Assembly (NCBI GenBank): GCA_963664675.2
Contig: CAXXLB010000002.1
Coordinates: 496,001-560,000, forward strand
Direction of reading: 5' to 3'
From: JASGMR01 sp963664675
Lineage (GTDB): Bacteria; Thermotogota; Thermotogae; Petrotogales; Kosmotogaceae
DNA length: 64,000 nucleotides
Under the pieces are notes generated by a model. That model searched no databases. It was not told the DNA's origin and worked only from the letters and a program-made list of their open reading frames with translations. The position numbers and the translations under genes were made by a program. This document shows positions 9,380-17,570 of the stretch, piece after piece (within the stretch, counting starts at the first letter, position 1; the number at the start of each line of letters is the position of its first letter).

Positions 9380-9430
9380 TCAATTGTACTACCAACATTA
9401 TACTACGGTAGTCAAAAAGTTCCAAGAAAA
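9380..9430 (-). promoter_or_regulatory. abiE promoter with overlapping operator-like palindrome
   Basis: On the minus strand a TTGGAA is followed after 17 bases by TATAAT, just upstream of the AbiEi ATG. An 11-base palindrome ACTACCGTAGT (9402-9412) abuts the -10, and ACTAC recurs at 9388-9392. Since AbiEi antitoxins are known to bind repeats in their own promoter, this is a plausible autoregulatory operator; binding is inferred. Confidence 0.5.
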
Positions 9431-9663
9431 AATATCCCTTTCTCTATTTGCCTGTTCTTTGTTTTCTACTCCGCTTTTAGGTTTTTTGAGTTTTATAAAA
9501 TGGTAAGTGAATACATTTACTGAGACCGTTAGGGAACTATAACAGTAGAAAATCCAAAAGATGTTTTTCATGAGATGACTTCTTACATCCAATTAAACAC
9601 AATGTTCTTATTTAAAACCTGCAAAATGGAAAAAACAATACTTGATATTGAGAACAATAAGAT

Positions 9664-10608
9664 TTAATCCAGGTTGTAATTGTATATTTGCCATATTCCT
9701 TTTTTATTTTTGCTGCCGATCAGGGTTCCTTTGTTTATACGTTGCTTAACTGCCGATTCAGATATATCGAGTTTTTGCGCCGCTTCTTTAACCGTCAGAT
9801 GCTCTTCTTTATTTGTGGAGATAATTATGCACCTGTTCATAGCGGTGATCAAAGCGGAAAATATTATCTCTTCCATTGGGAAGAAGTTTCCTTCTGCGAT
9901 TAATTCAACTTTCTTTTCAAAAGGTCTATCCGGAGTAAGATTAAAAAGTTTTTCAATTCCAATATCGGCACTTTCAAGAGCATGATAGTAAATGTTTCTG
10001 TCCGATTGTTCAAGTCCCTTGATTGCTATATTACAATATCCATTTGTAATGAGAATAAAATTCATTAATATTCTGCCAACTCTTCCGTTACCATCGTTAA
10101 ATGGATGGATAGCTTCGAATAATGTGTGAATTCTAGCGATAGATTCACATATATTGAATTTTTCAAGGGCGTATGGTATGTATTCTTGAAAAAAGTCAAT
10201 CCAGTCTTCGGGATTAAAAGATGGGGTTATCCTTGCGTTGGTTATATGAATGGGATTTCTTCTGAATGATCCGGTTTCAAAATGAGAGTTAATATTTTTG
10301 AATAATTCACTATGTAGAGTTTTTATTAGTGGAATATATGGAGGAACACTTGTAGTTTTTCTGAAATTTAAAGCAAAGTCATAAGTGAATTGAGCTGTTT
10401 TGAAGTAATTCAGAGTTTCTTCTTTCACATCATGTTCTGTATTATTTTCAATAATATTTTTTAATACTTTTTCGTCACTGAAAATTCCTTCAATTGCCAC
10501 AGAATGTTTGGTCTCTTCACCGAGCATATATAACCATTCTTTGTTAGAAAAATCCATCGTATGAGAGCTGCAAATTGTTTTTCTCAAATATATATAATTT
10601 AAATTCAT
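9664..10608 (-). CDS. Fic-family AMPylase with N-terminal inhibitory motif and C-terminal HTH
   Basis: Fic proteins transfer AMP or other nucleotide parts to target proteins. The catalytic motif HPFNDGNGRVGR (residues 168-179) is complete, with His168 and Asn/Arg in place. SVAIEG at residues 36-41 fits the inhibitory [S/T]xxxE[G/N] helix upstream of the core (class II Fic), so the enzyme is probably autoinhibited. A C-terminal helix-turn-helix (TVKEAAQKLDISESAVKQRI) resembles excisionase/MerR-type DNA-binding helices. The start at 10608 is chosen because AGAGG precedes it by five bases; the longer frame to 10650 lacks such a site. 314 residues. It stands alone but next to AbiE, on the same strand. 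Confidence 0.88.
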   Translation of the reverse strand: MNLNYIYLRKTICSSHTMDFSNKEWLYMLGEETKHSVAIEGIFSDEKVLKNIIENNTEHDVKEETLNYFKTAQFTYDFALNFRKTTSVPPYIPLIKTLHSELFKNINSHFETGSFRRNPIHITNARITPSFNPEDWIDFFQEYIPYALEKFNICESIARIHTLFEAIHPFNDGNGRVGRILMNFILITNGYCNIAIKGLEQSDRNIYYHALESADIGIEKLFNLTPDRPFEKKVELIAEGNFFPMEEIIFSALITAMNRCIIISTNKEEHLTVKEAAQKLDISESAVKQRINKGTLIGSKNKKGIWQIYNYNLD

Positions 10609-10984
10609 GTTAACCTCTTTCCTTGCGTGCTTTTTGCAGAAAAATATCATGTGCGTTTATTATAAAATAATACGATGTGGTTGCGAAGAATGATTGATTT
10701 GATGAACGCAAGCTATTTTAATATATATTCATGAAATATTATTCTGTAATTAAAAATAAAAATCATAAAAAAATTCTTTACATTATAATCATAGCAGATG
10801 AAATCATAAAATTTAAAAGTGTTGAACATGTTCAAAAAAATTCAGTGTGTGATCAATGGATATTGAGGAAGGTATCAAATATAATGTTCTTAAATGTTTA
10901 TAATAATTAAATGTTTATAATAAGTGGGTAATAGAAATGTGTCTAAAAAGTCGGGCTAAATGGTCAACATGCTGTAAGCCTCTT
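10609..10984. other. Gene-poor A+T-rich stretch with tandem repeat and palindrome
   Basis: No convincing gene. There is an exact tandem duplication of a 17-base unit (TTAAATGTTTATAATAA) at 10890-10923 and a perfect 14-base palindrome TTGAACATGTTCAA at 10822-10835. A 58-codon frame from ATG 10731 to 10907 has no ribosome binding site and a highly biased composition, so it is not called. Confidence 0.5.
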
Positions 10985-11018
10985 TAAAAAAGAATAACCA
11001 GCGTCTCCGCTGGTTATT
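10985..11018 (-). terminator. Intrinsic terminator of tRNA-Pro
   Basis: Inverted repeat AATAACCAGCG (10993-11003) and CGCTGGTTATT (11008-11018) with a TCTC loop, followed on the minus strand by a run of T. It begins four bases after the encoded CCA end of the tRNA. Confidence 0.85.
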
Positions 11019-11022
11019 ACAT

Positions 11023-11098
11023 TGGTCGGGGCGACTGGACTTGAACCAGCGACCTTCAACGCCCCATGCTGACACGCTTCCAACTGCGCTACGCCCCG
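11023..11098 (-). tRNA. tRNA-Pro (GGG anticodon)
   Basis: On the minus strand a 76-base cloverleaf: acceptor CGGGGCG paired with CGCCCCG, D arm GCGC/GCGT, anticodon stem TCAGC/GTTGA around loop ATGGGGC (anticodon GGG), T arm GCTGG-TTCAAGT-CCAGT, then discriminator A and an encoded CCA. The C1-G72 pair is typical of proline tRNA. A promoter is not obvious; an intrinsic terminator follows immediately. Confidence 0.95.
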
Positions 11099-11277
11099 AG
11101 TTGCAATGATTATTATATCATCAGTACAATTTATTTTCAAATGTTTTAGTGAATTTAAAGTGAAAGAGTTATATTTCAGAACAAATTGCATGCAATTTGA
11201 AATTTTGGGGCGCCTTTTGTTCTTGGTTTATGTAAAAATTTTAAAAAGCTTTTCACTAAAAGAGTTAAAAATCCGCA

Positions 11278-11301
11278 TACTCACGTATACTCACGTATAC
11301 A
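11278..11301. repeat. Short tandem repeat of ATACTCACGT
   Basis: The 10-base unit ATACTCACGT occurs twice in exact tandem and is followed by a third ATAC. It lies about 75 bases upstream of the candidate promoter of the following gene. It could be a regulator site; nothing in the sequence identifies the regulator. Confidence 0.6.
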
Positions 11302-11375
11302 AATGTATAACCTATTTTAAATCTTACATTCAGCTTTAATAGCCTTATTTAGCCATATTTCACAATTAGGCACTT

Positions 11376-11404
11376 TTGCGGTTGTTATTTTAAACTGATA
11401 AAAT
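11376..11404 (+). promoter_or_regulatory. Promoter of the cDPG synthetase-like gene
   Basis: TTGCGG (11376-11381), a 17-base spacer, and TAAAAT (11399-11404), about 32 bases ahead of the GGAGG of the next gene. The remainder of the 350 bases between tRNA-Pro and this gene shows no coding frame. Confidence 0.6.
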
Positions 11405-11449
11405 ATTTTTGGATTTATAAAAATTTAAAAATACTCGGAGGTGTTTGTT

Positions 11450-12781
11450 TTGGCAAAGAAAAAGGTTTTAATTTTAGGTGCCGCAGGAAGAGATTTTCAC
11501 AATTTTAACACTTTTTTCAGAGATAATGACGAATATGAGGTTGTGGCATTCACAGCAACACAAATCCCTGGAATCGATGATAAAAAATACCCCGCTGAAT
11601 TGGCCGGAGAATTGTATCCACAGGGAATTCCTATACTTCCTGAAGCTAAAATGGAAGAAATAATAAGTGATAATGATATCGATCAAGTGGTCTTGGCATA
11701 CAGTGATTTACCGCATCAGTACGTTATGGAAAAAGCGGAACTCGTTAATTCCTGTGGAGCAGATTTTGTTCTCATGGGACCGAAGAAGACGATGATAAAG
11801 TCAACTAAACCTGTTATTGCAATATGTGCTACGAGAACCGGTTGTGGAAAAAGTCAGACCACCAGGAGAATACTGGATATTTTAAGATCCAAGGGGAAAA
11901 AGGTTGTTTCTATAAGACATCCGATGCCTTATGGTGATTTAGTCGCTCAGAAGGTACAGAGGTACGCCGACTACTCAGATCTGGATAAATACGAGTGTAC
12001 CATCGAAGAAAGGGAAGAGTATGAGCCGCATATCGACAGAGATGCAATTATTTATGCCGGTGTGGATTATGAAGCGATCATAAGGGAAGCGGAAAAGGAA
12101 GATGTCGATGTTATTTTGTGGGATGGTGGAAACAACGACTTTTCATTCTATAAACCCGATCTTTATATAACTGTTGCGGATCCACACAGGGCGGGTAATG
12201 AGGTAACTTATTATCCCGGCATGGCGAATATAATCATGGCCGATGTCATTGTAATAAATAAAGAGGAAACCGCCCAGAGTGAAGGCATTCAAATGGTAAG
12301 GGATAACATAGCAAAGTGGAATCCGGATGCTGTCGTTGTAGATGCCGCTTCTCCGCTTACGGTTGAAAATCCTGAAATGATCAAGGGTAAAAGAGTTTTG
12401 GTGGTTGAAGATGGGCCAACATTAACACACGGCGGTATGAAATACGGTGCAGCCTGGGTGGCAGCAAAAAAATTCGGAGCGGCGGAAATTGTTGATCCAA
12501 GACCATATGCAGTTGGATCAATCGTAGATACATTCAAGAAATATAATCATCTTGATCAAATTTTACCCGCTATGGGCTACGGAGAAAAACAAGTTAAGGA
12601 ACTCGAAGAAACGATAAGAAATGCCGATGTCGATTTAGTGATTATCGGTACTCCGATTGATTTGAGAAGAGTTATGAAAATTGATAAACCCGCTGTTAGA
12701 GTCGGCTATGAATTGCAGGAAATTGGTAAACCTGATTTGGAAGAGATAATTGCAGATTTTTTAAAGAAAAATAACATATAA
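11450..12781 (+). CDS. Cyclic 2,3-diphosphoglycerate synthetase-like P-loop protein
   Basis: Resembles cyclic 2,3-diphosphoglycerate synthetase, which closes 2,3-diphosphoglycerate into a cyclic osmolyte/thermoprotectant in methanogens; bacterial homologues are commonly called GTPases and their reaction is not established. The N-terminal third is a Rossmann-like segment (KKVLILGAAGRDFHNFN). A Walker A motif ATRTGCGKSQTT follows at residues 128-139, then WDGGNND, and a C-terminal region with VVEDGPTLTHGGMKYGA. The start is the TTG at 11450, nine bases after the first base of a clean GGAGG overlap; the GTG at 11441 lies inside that GGAGG. 443 residues, single-gene unit with own promoter and terminator. 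Confidence 0.8.
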   Translation: MAKKKVLILGAAGRDFHNFNTFFRDNDEYEVVAFTATQIPGIDDKKYPAELAGELYPQGIPILPEAKMEEIISDNDIDQVVLAYSDLPHQYVMEKAELVNSCGADFVLMGPKKTMIKSTKPVIAICATRTGCGKSQTTRRILDILRSKGKKVVSIRHPMPYGDLVAQKVQRYADYSDLDKYECTIEEREEYEPHIDRDAIIYAGVDYEAIIREAEKEDVDVILWDGGNNDFSFYKPDLYITVADPHRAGNEVTYYPGMANIIMADVIVINKEETAQSEGIQMVRDNIAKWNPDAVVVDAASPLTVENPEMIKGKRVLVVEDGPTLTHGGMKYGAAWVAAKKFGAAEIVDPRPYAVGSIVDTFKKYNHLDQILPAMGYGEKQVKELEETIRNADVDLVIIGTPIDLRRVMKIDKPAVRVGYELQEIGKPDLEEIIADFLKKNNI

Positions 12782-12800
12782 TTGATATTTCGTAAAAACA

Positions 12801-12831
12801 AAATGTCTCCTATTATCGGAGACATTTTTTT
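12801..12831. terminator. Intrinsic terminator between convergent genes
   Basis: AAATGTCTCC (12801-12810) pairs with GGAGACATTT (12818-12827) around a 7-base loop, followed by T residues. It closes the cDPG synthetase-like unit; only weakly T-rich on the other strand. Confidence 0.88.
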
Positions 12832-12859
12832 CATTTTATATATTTTCCCGAACGATCTA

Positions 12860-13741
12860 TCAGCTATTATTCAGAAGGTACTTTGGTATTTTAATTTTAG
12901 CCGTTTTTTTCGGATTGACAACCTGGCTGATCATGAGATCGCAGGCTATGCTCGTGAGCATATAGGCGTCGGTGAATGAAATATTTTTGACTTCCATGAT
13001 TAATTCAACGGCATTATTTACGGCGTTTATTATTGCCTGTTCAATGTCCGAATCACTCGAAAGCACGAAAAATGCATCTTTCGATTCTATAATCGGAAAA
13101 TTGGTCTTTTTCTTTTCAACATCAACTCTTATTGATACCGATGCTCTGGTTTCAATTCCCGTGCCACAAACCTCTCCTTCGCCCATAGAAGCATGAACAT
13201 CCCCTATTGATAATAATGCTCCAGGGTGAAAAACAGGCAGTTTTACGATACTTTCAGTCGTTATCTGAAGTGTATCGAGATTTCCCCCATGCGGCCCGGG
13301 TTCACCGCAGAAGATTTCTCCGTTTTCCGGAGCAACACCTATAACACCTATCATAGGTTTGACCGGTATTTTAAAATTGTTGAAATAAGCATAACCTTCT
13401 TCGAGTCTGATCACTTTCGGGGTGAATTCTTTTATTGATTTTCCCAAAACTCCGAAATCCGGAAGAACGGAGGTCACTCCTTCGGCATCGAGTAATATAC
13501 TTTCTATTTCAACATTCAACGTATCGCCAGGTTCGGCCCCCTCAACATATATAGGACCCGTAGCAGGATTTATCTTTTTGAGATCGATGCAGTTTAAATC
13601 ATTTTCATCACAGGTTATGGAATGACAAAAGCAATCTTCTGTTTCAATCGCAATCGAGTCACCGGATTTGACTCTCAATATCGGTCGAACGTCTTTTGAC
13701 ATTTTGAACAGTACTTTATCTCTTTTCAATGTATGTATCAT
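12860..13741 (-). CDS. Acetamidase/formamidase family protein
   Basis: Members hydrolyse formamide or acetamide to ammonia and the acid. The 293-residue protein shows the family signatures: SGDSIAIETEDCF near the N-terminus, NPATGPIYVEGAEPGDTLNV, PHGGNLD, and SIGDVHASMGEGEVCGTGIE, which supplies metal-binding Asp/His residues. Length matches the short formamidase subgroup. It precedes, on the same strand, no obvious amide transporter; the upstream gene is an alpha/beta hydrolase 13 bases away and probably cotranscribed. Physiological substrate is not evident. Confidence 0.9.
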   Translation of the reverse strand: MIHTLKRDKVLFKMSKDVRPILRVKSGDSIAIETEDCFCHSITCDENDLNCIDLKKINPATGPIYVEGAEPGDTLNVEIESILLDAEGVTSVLPDFGVLGKSIKEFTPKVIRLEEGYAYFNNFKIPVKPMIGVIGVAPENGEIFCGEPGPHGGNLDTLQITTESIVKLPVFHPGALLSIGDVHASMGEGEVCGTGIETRASVSIRVDVEKKKTNFPIIESKDAFFVLSSDSDIEQAIINAVNNAVELIMEVKNISFTDAYMLTSIACDLMISQVVNPKKTAKIKIPKYLLNNS

Positions 13742-13754
13742 TAAATCACCTCAA

Positions 13755-14672
13755 TCATATTTTTGAATTTATCCAGTTGACTATATCGGTATACACTTCA
13801 ACTTTGTTTATTTCGTTCAGGCATTCATGGCGACTATCTTCATAGAACTTCAATGTAACATCCTTCATACCGATTTTTTTATATTTCTTGTAAATTTTTT
13901 TCACGCCCTTTGTTAATCCTCCGACAGGGTCCATTTCTCCGGAGAATATCATTAAGGAAGTGTCCTTTTTGATTTTTTCAAGGTTTGCCTTTTTATCCAG
14001 ATTCAATAATCCTTCGAGGAGATCATCGTAGAATTTTGTGGTGCAGACGAACCCGCATTTTTCATCTTCAATGTATTTGTCTACGACTTCTTCGTCTCTT
14101 GAAAGCCAGTCAAATTTTGTTCTCGATGGTTCAAATGGTTTATTATTGCTGCCAAATATCAATGAATCCAATTTATGATTCTTTGATTTTCCTTCCTTTT
14201 TCAAAGCGTTTTTGATGATTAATTTTGCTATATGTCCTTTGAAGCCTACCGGGGAGGCTGTTCCCGATAATATTATCCCATTATACAGAGTTTTATATTT
14301 TGTCATGTAATCTCTCAGAAGCAGCGAACCCATGCTGTGGCCAAGGATGAAAAGAGGTTTCCCCTCATTTTCCTTTGATATTTTTTTGGTGAATATCCTC
14401 ATGTCTTCTACCACTCTGTTCCAACCGTTTTCCTCGTGAAAGTACCCTTCGATTGACGAATTTATATGTTCCCCGTGACCTCTTATGTCTGCGATGTAAA
14501 CTGTTATATTATTTTTCACTAAAAATTCAGCAAATTTTTTGTATCTTTCTTTATGTTCGGCCATTCCGTGAATTATCTGTATGACCGCCACAGGCTCTTC
14601 GTCCGGAGACCACTTGATGTAATTCAGTTTTTCCCCTTCGTTTCCGTTGAAAATTGATCTTTCTTCTTTCAA
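13755..14672 (-). CDS. Alpha/beta hydrolase, lysophospholipase/monoacylglycerol lipase-like
   Basis: A 305-residue serine hydrolase of the Hydrolase_4 type, which usually cleaves monoacylglycerols or lysophospholipids. Seen in the sequence: oxyanion region IQIIHGMAEHKERY, DIRGHGEH, nucleophile elbow GHSMG with Ser113, acid residue in MIFSGEMDPVG and the catalytic His in DSRHECLNE. No signal peptide, so cytoplasmic. It begins within three bases of the end of the upstream PEGA-domain gene and is followed by the formamidase, suggesting a three-gene operon on the minus strand. Substrate is inferred from family only. Confidence 0.87.
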   Translation of the reverse strand: MKEERSIFNGNEGEKLNYIKWSPDEEPVAVIQIIHGMAEHKERYKKFAEFLVKNNITVYIADIRGHGEHINSSIEGYFHEENGWNRVVEDMRIFTKKISKENEGKPLFILGHSMGSLLLRDYMTKYKTLYNGIILSGTASPVGFKGHIAKLIIKNALKKEGKSKNHKLDSLIFGSNNKPFEPSRTKFDWLSRDEEVVDKYIEDEKCGFVCTTKFYDDLLEGLLNLDKKANLEKIKKDTSLMIFSGEMDPVGGLTKGVKKIYKKYKKIGMKDVTLKFYEDSRHECLNEINKVEVYTDIVNWINSKI

Positions 14673-14674
14673 TT

Positions 14675-15658
14675 TTACTCAACTCCCAAATTTTTATTTA
14701 TATTTATATATTTTATTTTGTTCTCTTCAATTGATAAAACGATATGATTCCTTTTGTTTTTTGAATTTATGAAAGTGAAATTATAATCACCCGGAAATTC
14801 TTCTATACTGACAGGAAGGTACCCGAAAAATTCATCGTTCACAAAAAGTCTTATTTCATCACTTTTATCGGTCTTGTTGAAATATATTTTCCCCTTTTCA
14901 AAGATGTTGAACTGATGATAAATGGATGTTTTTCTTCCCGGTTGAATGAAGATCTTCTCTGAAATAGAACTGGAAGCGTATTTTGTTTCCAGAATATAAT
15001 ATCCTGCGTCGAGTCCGGTGAATGCAGGGGTATTACCGAGGAACTCATTGTTCAGATATATATCGCAGTTTTCCGGGAAGGAGGAAATTTCCAGTGTTCC
15101 CCTGGTGTCGATGATATTGTTATAAAAATACACCGTATTGTATGAAAAACCCTCTTCGAGAAAAGGAGATAGTTTTTCAAAAATTTCCTCAATTGAAAAT
15201 TCAATAACCGGTAAAAATTTCGATTCGATTATCTGATTTTTGATAAATTCAGGATATTCGTTGAGTAATAATGCCAGAATGTATTCTTTTCCCGTACTGT
15301 CACCAACGGTTAAATCATAGAAAAGAGTATCTTCTGATGCAGGAATTTTGCAGGTCCGGCTTTTTTCGGAAACGGGAAATCCATTATATTTATCTGGATA
15401 TATTATTTGAACTTTTCCATCTGAATTTATATCAAAAAGTATAAGAGAAGAGGAACATGGAGTTTCAAAAAATATTTCTATGTTTTCTCCATTTTTGTAT
15501 GTTGAGCTCTTTTCCTTGTTCAGCCATAAAGATACGTCTTTGTTGGTTTTATAATTTTTGAAAAGGAAAAGTGTTTCATCATAATTTATTATGGTATTTG
15601 AAAGTAGTATAATTGGAATAAAAAGTAAAATATATATCACGCAATTTTTTTTGAACAT
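14675..15658 (-). CDS. Secreted DUF4384/PEGA-domain protein
   Basis: Begins with a signal-type hydrophobic segment (CVIYILLFIPIILLS). An N-terminal DUF4384-like domain follows (DVSLWLNKEKSSTYKNGE, then SLILFDINSDGKVQIIYP), and then two PEGA-like repeats: LEISSFPENCDIYLNNEFLG with YYILETKYASS, and a second with LFVNDEFFGYLPVS. PEGA domains are found in surface proteins and their role is structural or ligand-binding. The ATG at 15658 has GGAGG five bases upstream; the longer GTG start at 15670 would overlap that site. 327 residues. Probably exported to the cell envelope. Confidence 0.72.
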   Translation of the reverse strand: MFKKNCVIYILLFIPIILLSNTIINYDETLFLFKNYKTNKDVSLWLNKEKSSTYKNGENIEIFFETPCSSSLILFDINSDGKVQIIYPDKYNGFPVSEKSRTCKIPASEDTLFYDLTVGDSTGKEYILALLLNEYPEFIKNQIIESKFLPVIEFSIEEIFEKLSPFLEEGFSYNTVYFYNNIIDTRGTLEISSFPENCDIYLNNEFLGNTPAFTGLDAGYYILETKYASSSISEKIFIQPGRKTSIYHQFNIFEKGKIYFNKTDKSDEIRLFVNDEFFGYLPVSIEEFPGDYNFTFINSKNKRNHIVLSIEENKIKYININKNLGVE

Positions 15659-15741
15659 TTTTACCTCCACTTATAATATTTTACATAATATATTCTTAAT
15701 ACTCAAGGAAGGTATTTTTAAAAAAATAAAGGGGGAGACAT

Positions 15742-16950
15742 ATGGAATTATTAATATTTTTAATCATCTGGCTTGTTACGGTTGTAGTGGGATTGTTTTT
15801 ATTCAAAAAGAATTTTATTTATGCGTTGTATGCTCATCTTCTCTGGTTTGTAACCCTTTTGATCTTATCACTGGGATATTTAATCAATAATTCATTTTTT
15901 TCAAACATTGGTTTATTACTTCTGGGAATTTCATGGGCAATATCGCTTGCAACTCTTTTTTTGGTGTTAATAAACAGAAAAAAAGAGAATGCTTTCAAAA
16001 TGGATGAAGAAAAGTTTCCTGACGGGCACGTGTTCTGGACTTTTATAGTTTTATTCCCGTTGGCGGCAATATCGTCTACCTATATAGGTGGAGATTTATT
16101 AGGATATAAATGGTTGGAAAATCTTGGCGTTATCTTATTTGCATTTCTTTTTGTATATTTTCTCTATATATTTCTTAAAAATTCAAAAACAATGGTGAAT
16201 AAGATTATTGACGGTGCAAATGAAGCTAAAACTTGCCCCTTCCTCATAAGTAGAGAACAGAGGCAATTGCTTGTAAGGGACAAAGAATGGCCGTTCAGTC
16301 TTGTTGGTGCAGGTGCAGGTGCACTGATAGGAGGACTGGTTTCCGCCGGAACTACTTTAAATGGAGTTTCACTTTTGCCTTTGGGAATAGTCATTGGCGC
16401 GATAATATTCTTCCTCGCCGGAGACATCATAGGGTTTGCATGGGATAGAAGGAAAAGCGAACCGGAAAAATTGAATATATGTAGTGTGAAAATTGCATCT
16501 CCCATAGGTTGTATTTTAGGAGCGACTTTGGGTGTTATTGCTTTTGGAACGACCGGTGGTGTTTTGGGAGGAATAATAGGATTGCTTCTTGTTTACAGGG
16601 TTGCGGCCGGAATTGATAGATACGGTGACAAACTTTCTTCGGATTTTTTTGAAGAAAGAGAGAAATATCTTGAAGAGAAGAAAAGAGAAAAAGAGGAAAG
16701 GAAAATAGAAAAAGAACAGAATAGAGAGCAAAGAAAATCTGAAAAAGAAGAAAGAAAGAAAAATGAAATTATGGAAGACGAAACAGAAACAGAAGAAGAA
16801 AAACCAAAAGCAAAAAAGATTACGATCATACATAAAGAGAAAAGGGTGGAAAAAGAAGAACCGATTGAACCGGAAAAACCTGTTGAACCTGAAAAAACAG
16901 AAGATATAAAACCTAATATTAAAAAACCGGATTCGGATAAAGAGGAATAA
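15742..16950 (+). CDS. Multi-spanning glycine-zipper membrane protein with charged C-terminal tail
   Basis: Function not recognised. The first 140 residues form about five hydrophobic segments. A segment facing the cytoplasm is followed by two glycine-rich, zipper-like membrane stretches (SLVGAGAGALIGGLV with GIVIGAIIFFLAGDIIGFAW, and ILGATLGVIAFGTTGGVLGGIIG). The last 110 residues are a Lys/Glu-rich coiled-coil-like tail with no hydrophobic residues (repeats such as EKEERK) ending in a proline/glutamate stretch (EPEKPVEPEK). A strong GGGGGAG precedes the ATG. The tail could bind an acidic or nucleic partner, but this is inference. Monocistronic, with its own terminator. Confidence 0.7.
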   Translation: MELLIFLIIWLVTVVVGLFLFKKNFIYALYAHLLWFVTLLILSLGYLINNSFFSNIGLLLLGISWAISLATLFLVLINRKKENAFKMDEEKFPDGHVFWTFIVLFPLAAISSTYIGGDLLGYKWLENLGVILFAFLFVYFLYIFLKNSKTMVNKIIDGANEAKTCPFLISREQRQLLVRDKEWPFSLVGAGAGALIGGLVSAGTTLNGVSLLPLGIVIGAIIFFLAGDIIGFAWDRRKSEPEKLNICSVKIASPIGCILGATLGVIAFGTTGGVLGGIIGLLLVYRVAAGIDRYGDKLSSDFFEEREKYLEEKKREKEERKIEKEQNREQRKSEKEERKKNEIMEDETETEEEKPKAKKITIIHKEKRVEKEEPIEPEKPVEPEKTEDIKPNIKKPDSDKEE

Positions 16951-16956
16951 AAGATG

Positions 16957-16984
16957 CGGGCTCCTGAGGGGGCCTGTTTTTTTT
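16957..16984 (+). terminator. Intrinsic terminator
   Basis: CGGGCTCC (16957-16964) pairs, with G-U pairs, to GGGGCCTG (16969-16976) around TGAG, followed by eight T. The next gene's ribosome site GGAG starts right after the T run, so that gene either has readthrough expression or its promoter lies inside the preceding gene. Confidence 0.8.
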
Positions 16985-16994
16985 GGAGAACCTT

Positions 16995-17570
16995 ATGAGG
17001 ATAATGATAGATATAGATGATGTATTATCAAATTTCAATAAAAAGTACCTGGAAATAGCCAATGAACAGTTCGGTTCTCCCCTGGATATAGAAATTAAAC
17101 ACTGGGATTTTCACAAAAGTATCCCCGGATTTACCAAGGAGATGGAAGAACATGTGTTTAATATAATTAAAAATACATATAATTTTTATGAGTCACTTCC
17201 TCCTTATTCAAGCGAAGAGGAATTTGCTTTTTTAAAAAAACTTATGGATGAAGACGAACATGAATTTTACTTCATTACCTCAAGATTTGAAACTAAAGGC
17301 AGACCGGTAAAAGAACAATCCGAAACCTGGATCAGGAAATATCTGAAGAGAGATATAAAGGTTTTTGTTACACGTGATAAAGCGAAGCTGTGCAGAGAAC
17401 TGCAGGTGGATTTTGCCATTGATGATTCGCCCGAACACATTCAAAATTTAATAGATAATGATATCAATATTTATATTATGGATTGGGCCTACAATAGATT
17501 TATAAAACACGATTTCAGAGTGAATAGTTTAGCCGAATTTCTGAATATTATTTTTCAAAGAAATATTTAG
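16995..17570 (+). CDS. HAD-family 5'(3')-deoxyribonucleotidase-like phosphatase
   Basis: A 191-residue HAD protein of the NT5C type, which dephosphorylates nucleoside monophosphates. Motif I is MIDIDDVLSNF (two Asp), motif II is in FYFITSRFE, motif III Lys in TRDKAKLC and motif IV FAIDDSPEH. These spacings fit 5'(3')-deoxyribonucleotidases and related nucleotidases. The ATG at 16995 has GGAG six bases before it; the frame upstream enters the terminator and is not used. Cytosolic. Substrate preference cannot be read from the sequence. Confidence 0.85.
   Translation: MRIMIDIDDVLSNFNKKYLEIANEQFGSPLDIEIKHWDFHKSIPGFTKEMEEHVFNIIKNTYNFYESLPPYSSEEEFAFLKKLMDEDEHEFYFITSRFETKGRPVKEQSETWIRKYLKRDIKVFVTRDKAKLCRELQVDFAIDDSPEHIQNLIDNDINIYIMDWAYNRFIKHDFRVNSLAEFLNIIFQRNI

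Noticed and set aside
9426..9663. Possible remnant of a protein gene with several stops (VNTFTETVREL reading)
   Set aside because: The frame has three stop codons in a short stretch and I cannot name a family; the evidence is too weak to call.
10731..10907. 58-codon frame in the gene-poor region
   Set aside because: No ribosome site, biased Ile/Lys/Asn composition, and it overlaps the repeat; probably chance.
16593..16833. Phe/Ser-rich minus-strand frames opposite the charged tail
   Set aside because: They are shadows of the Lys/Glu-rich tail read on the other strand.
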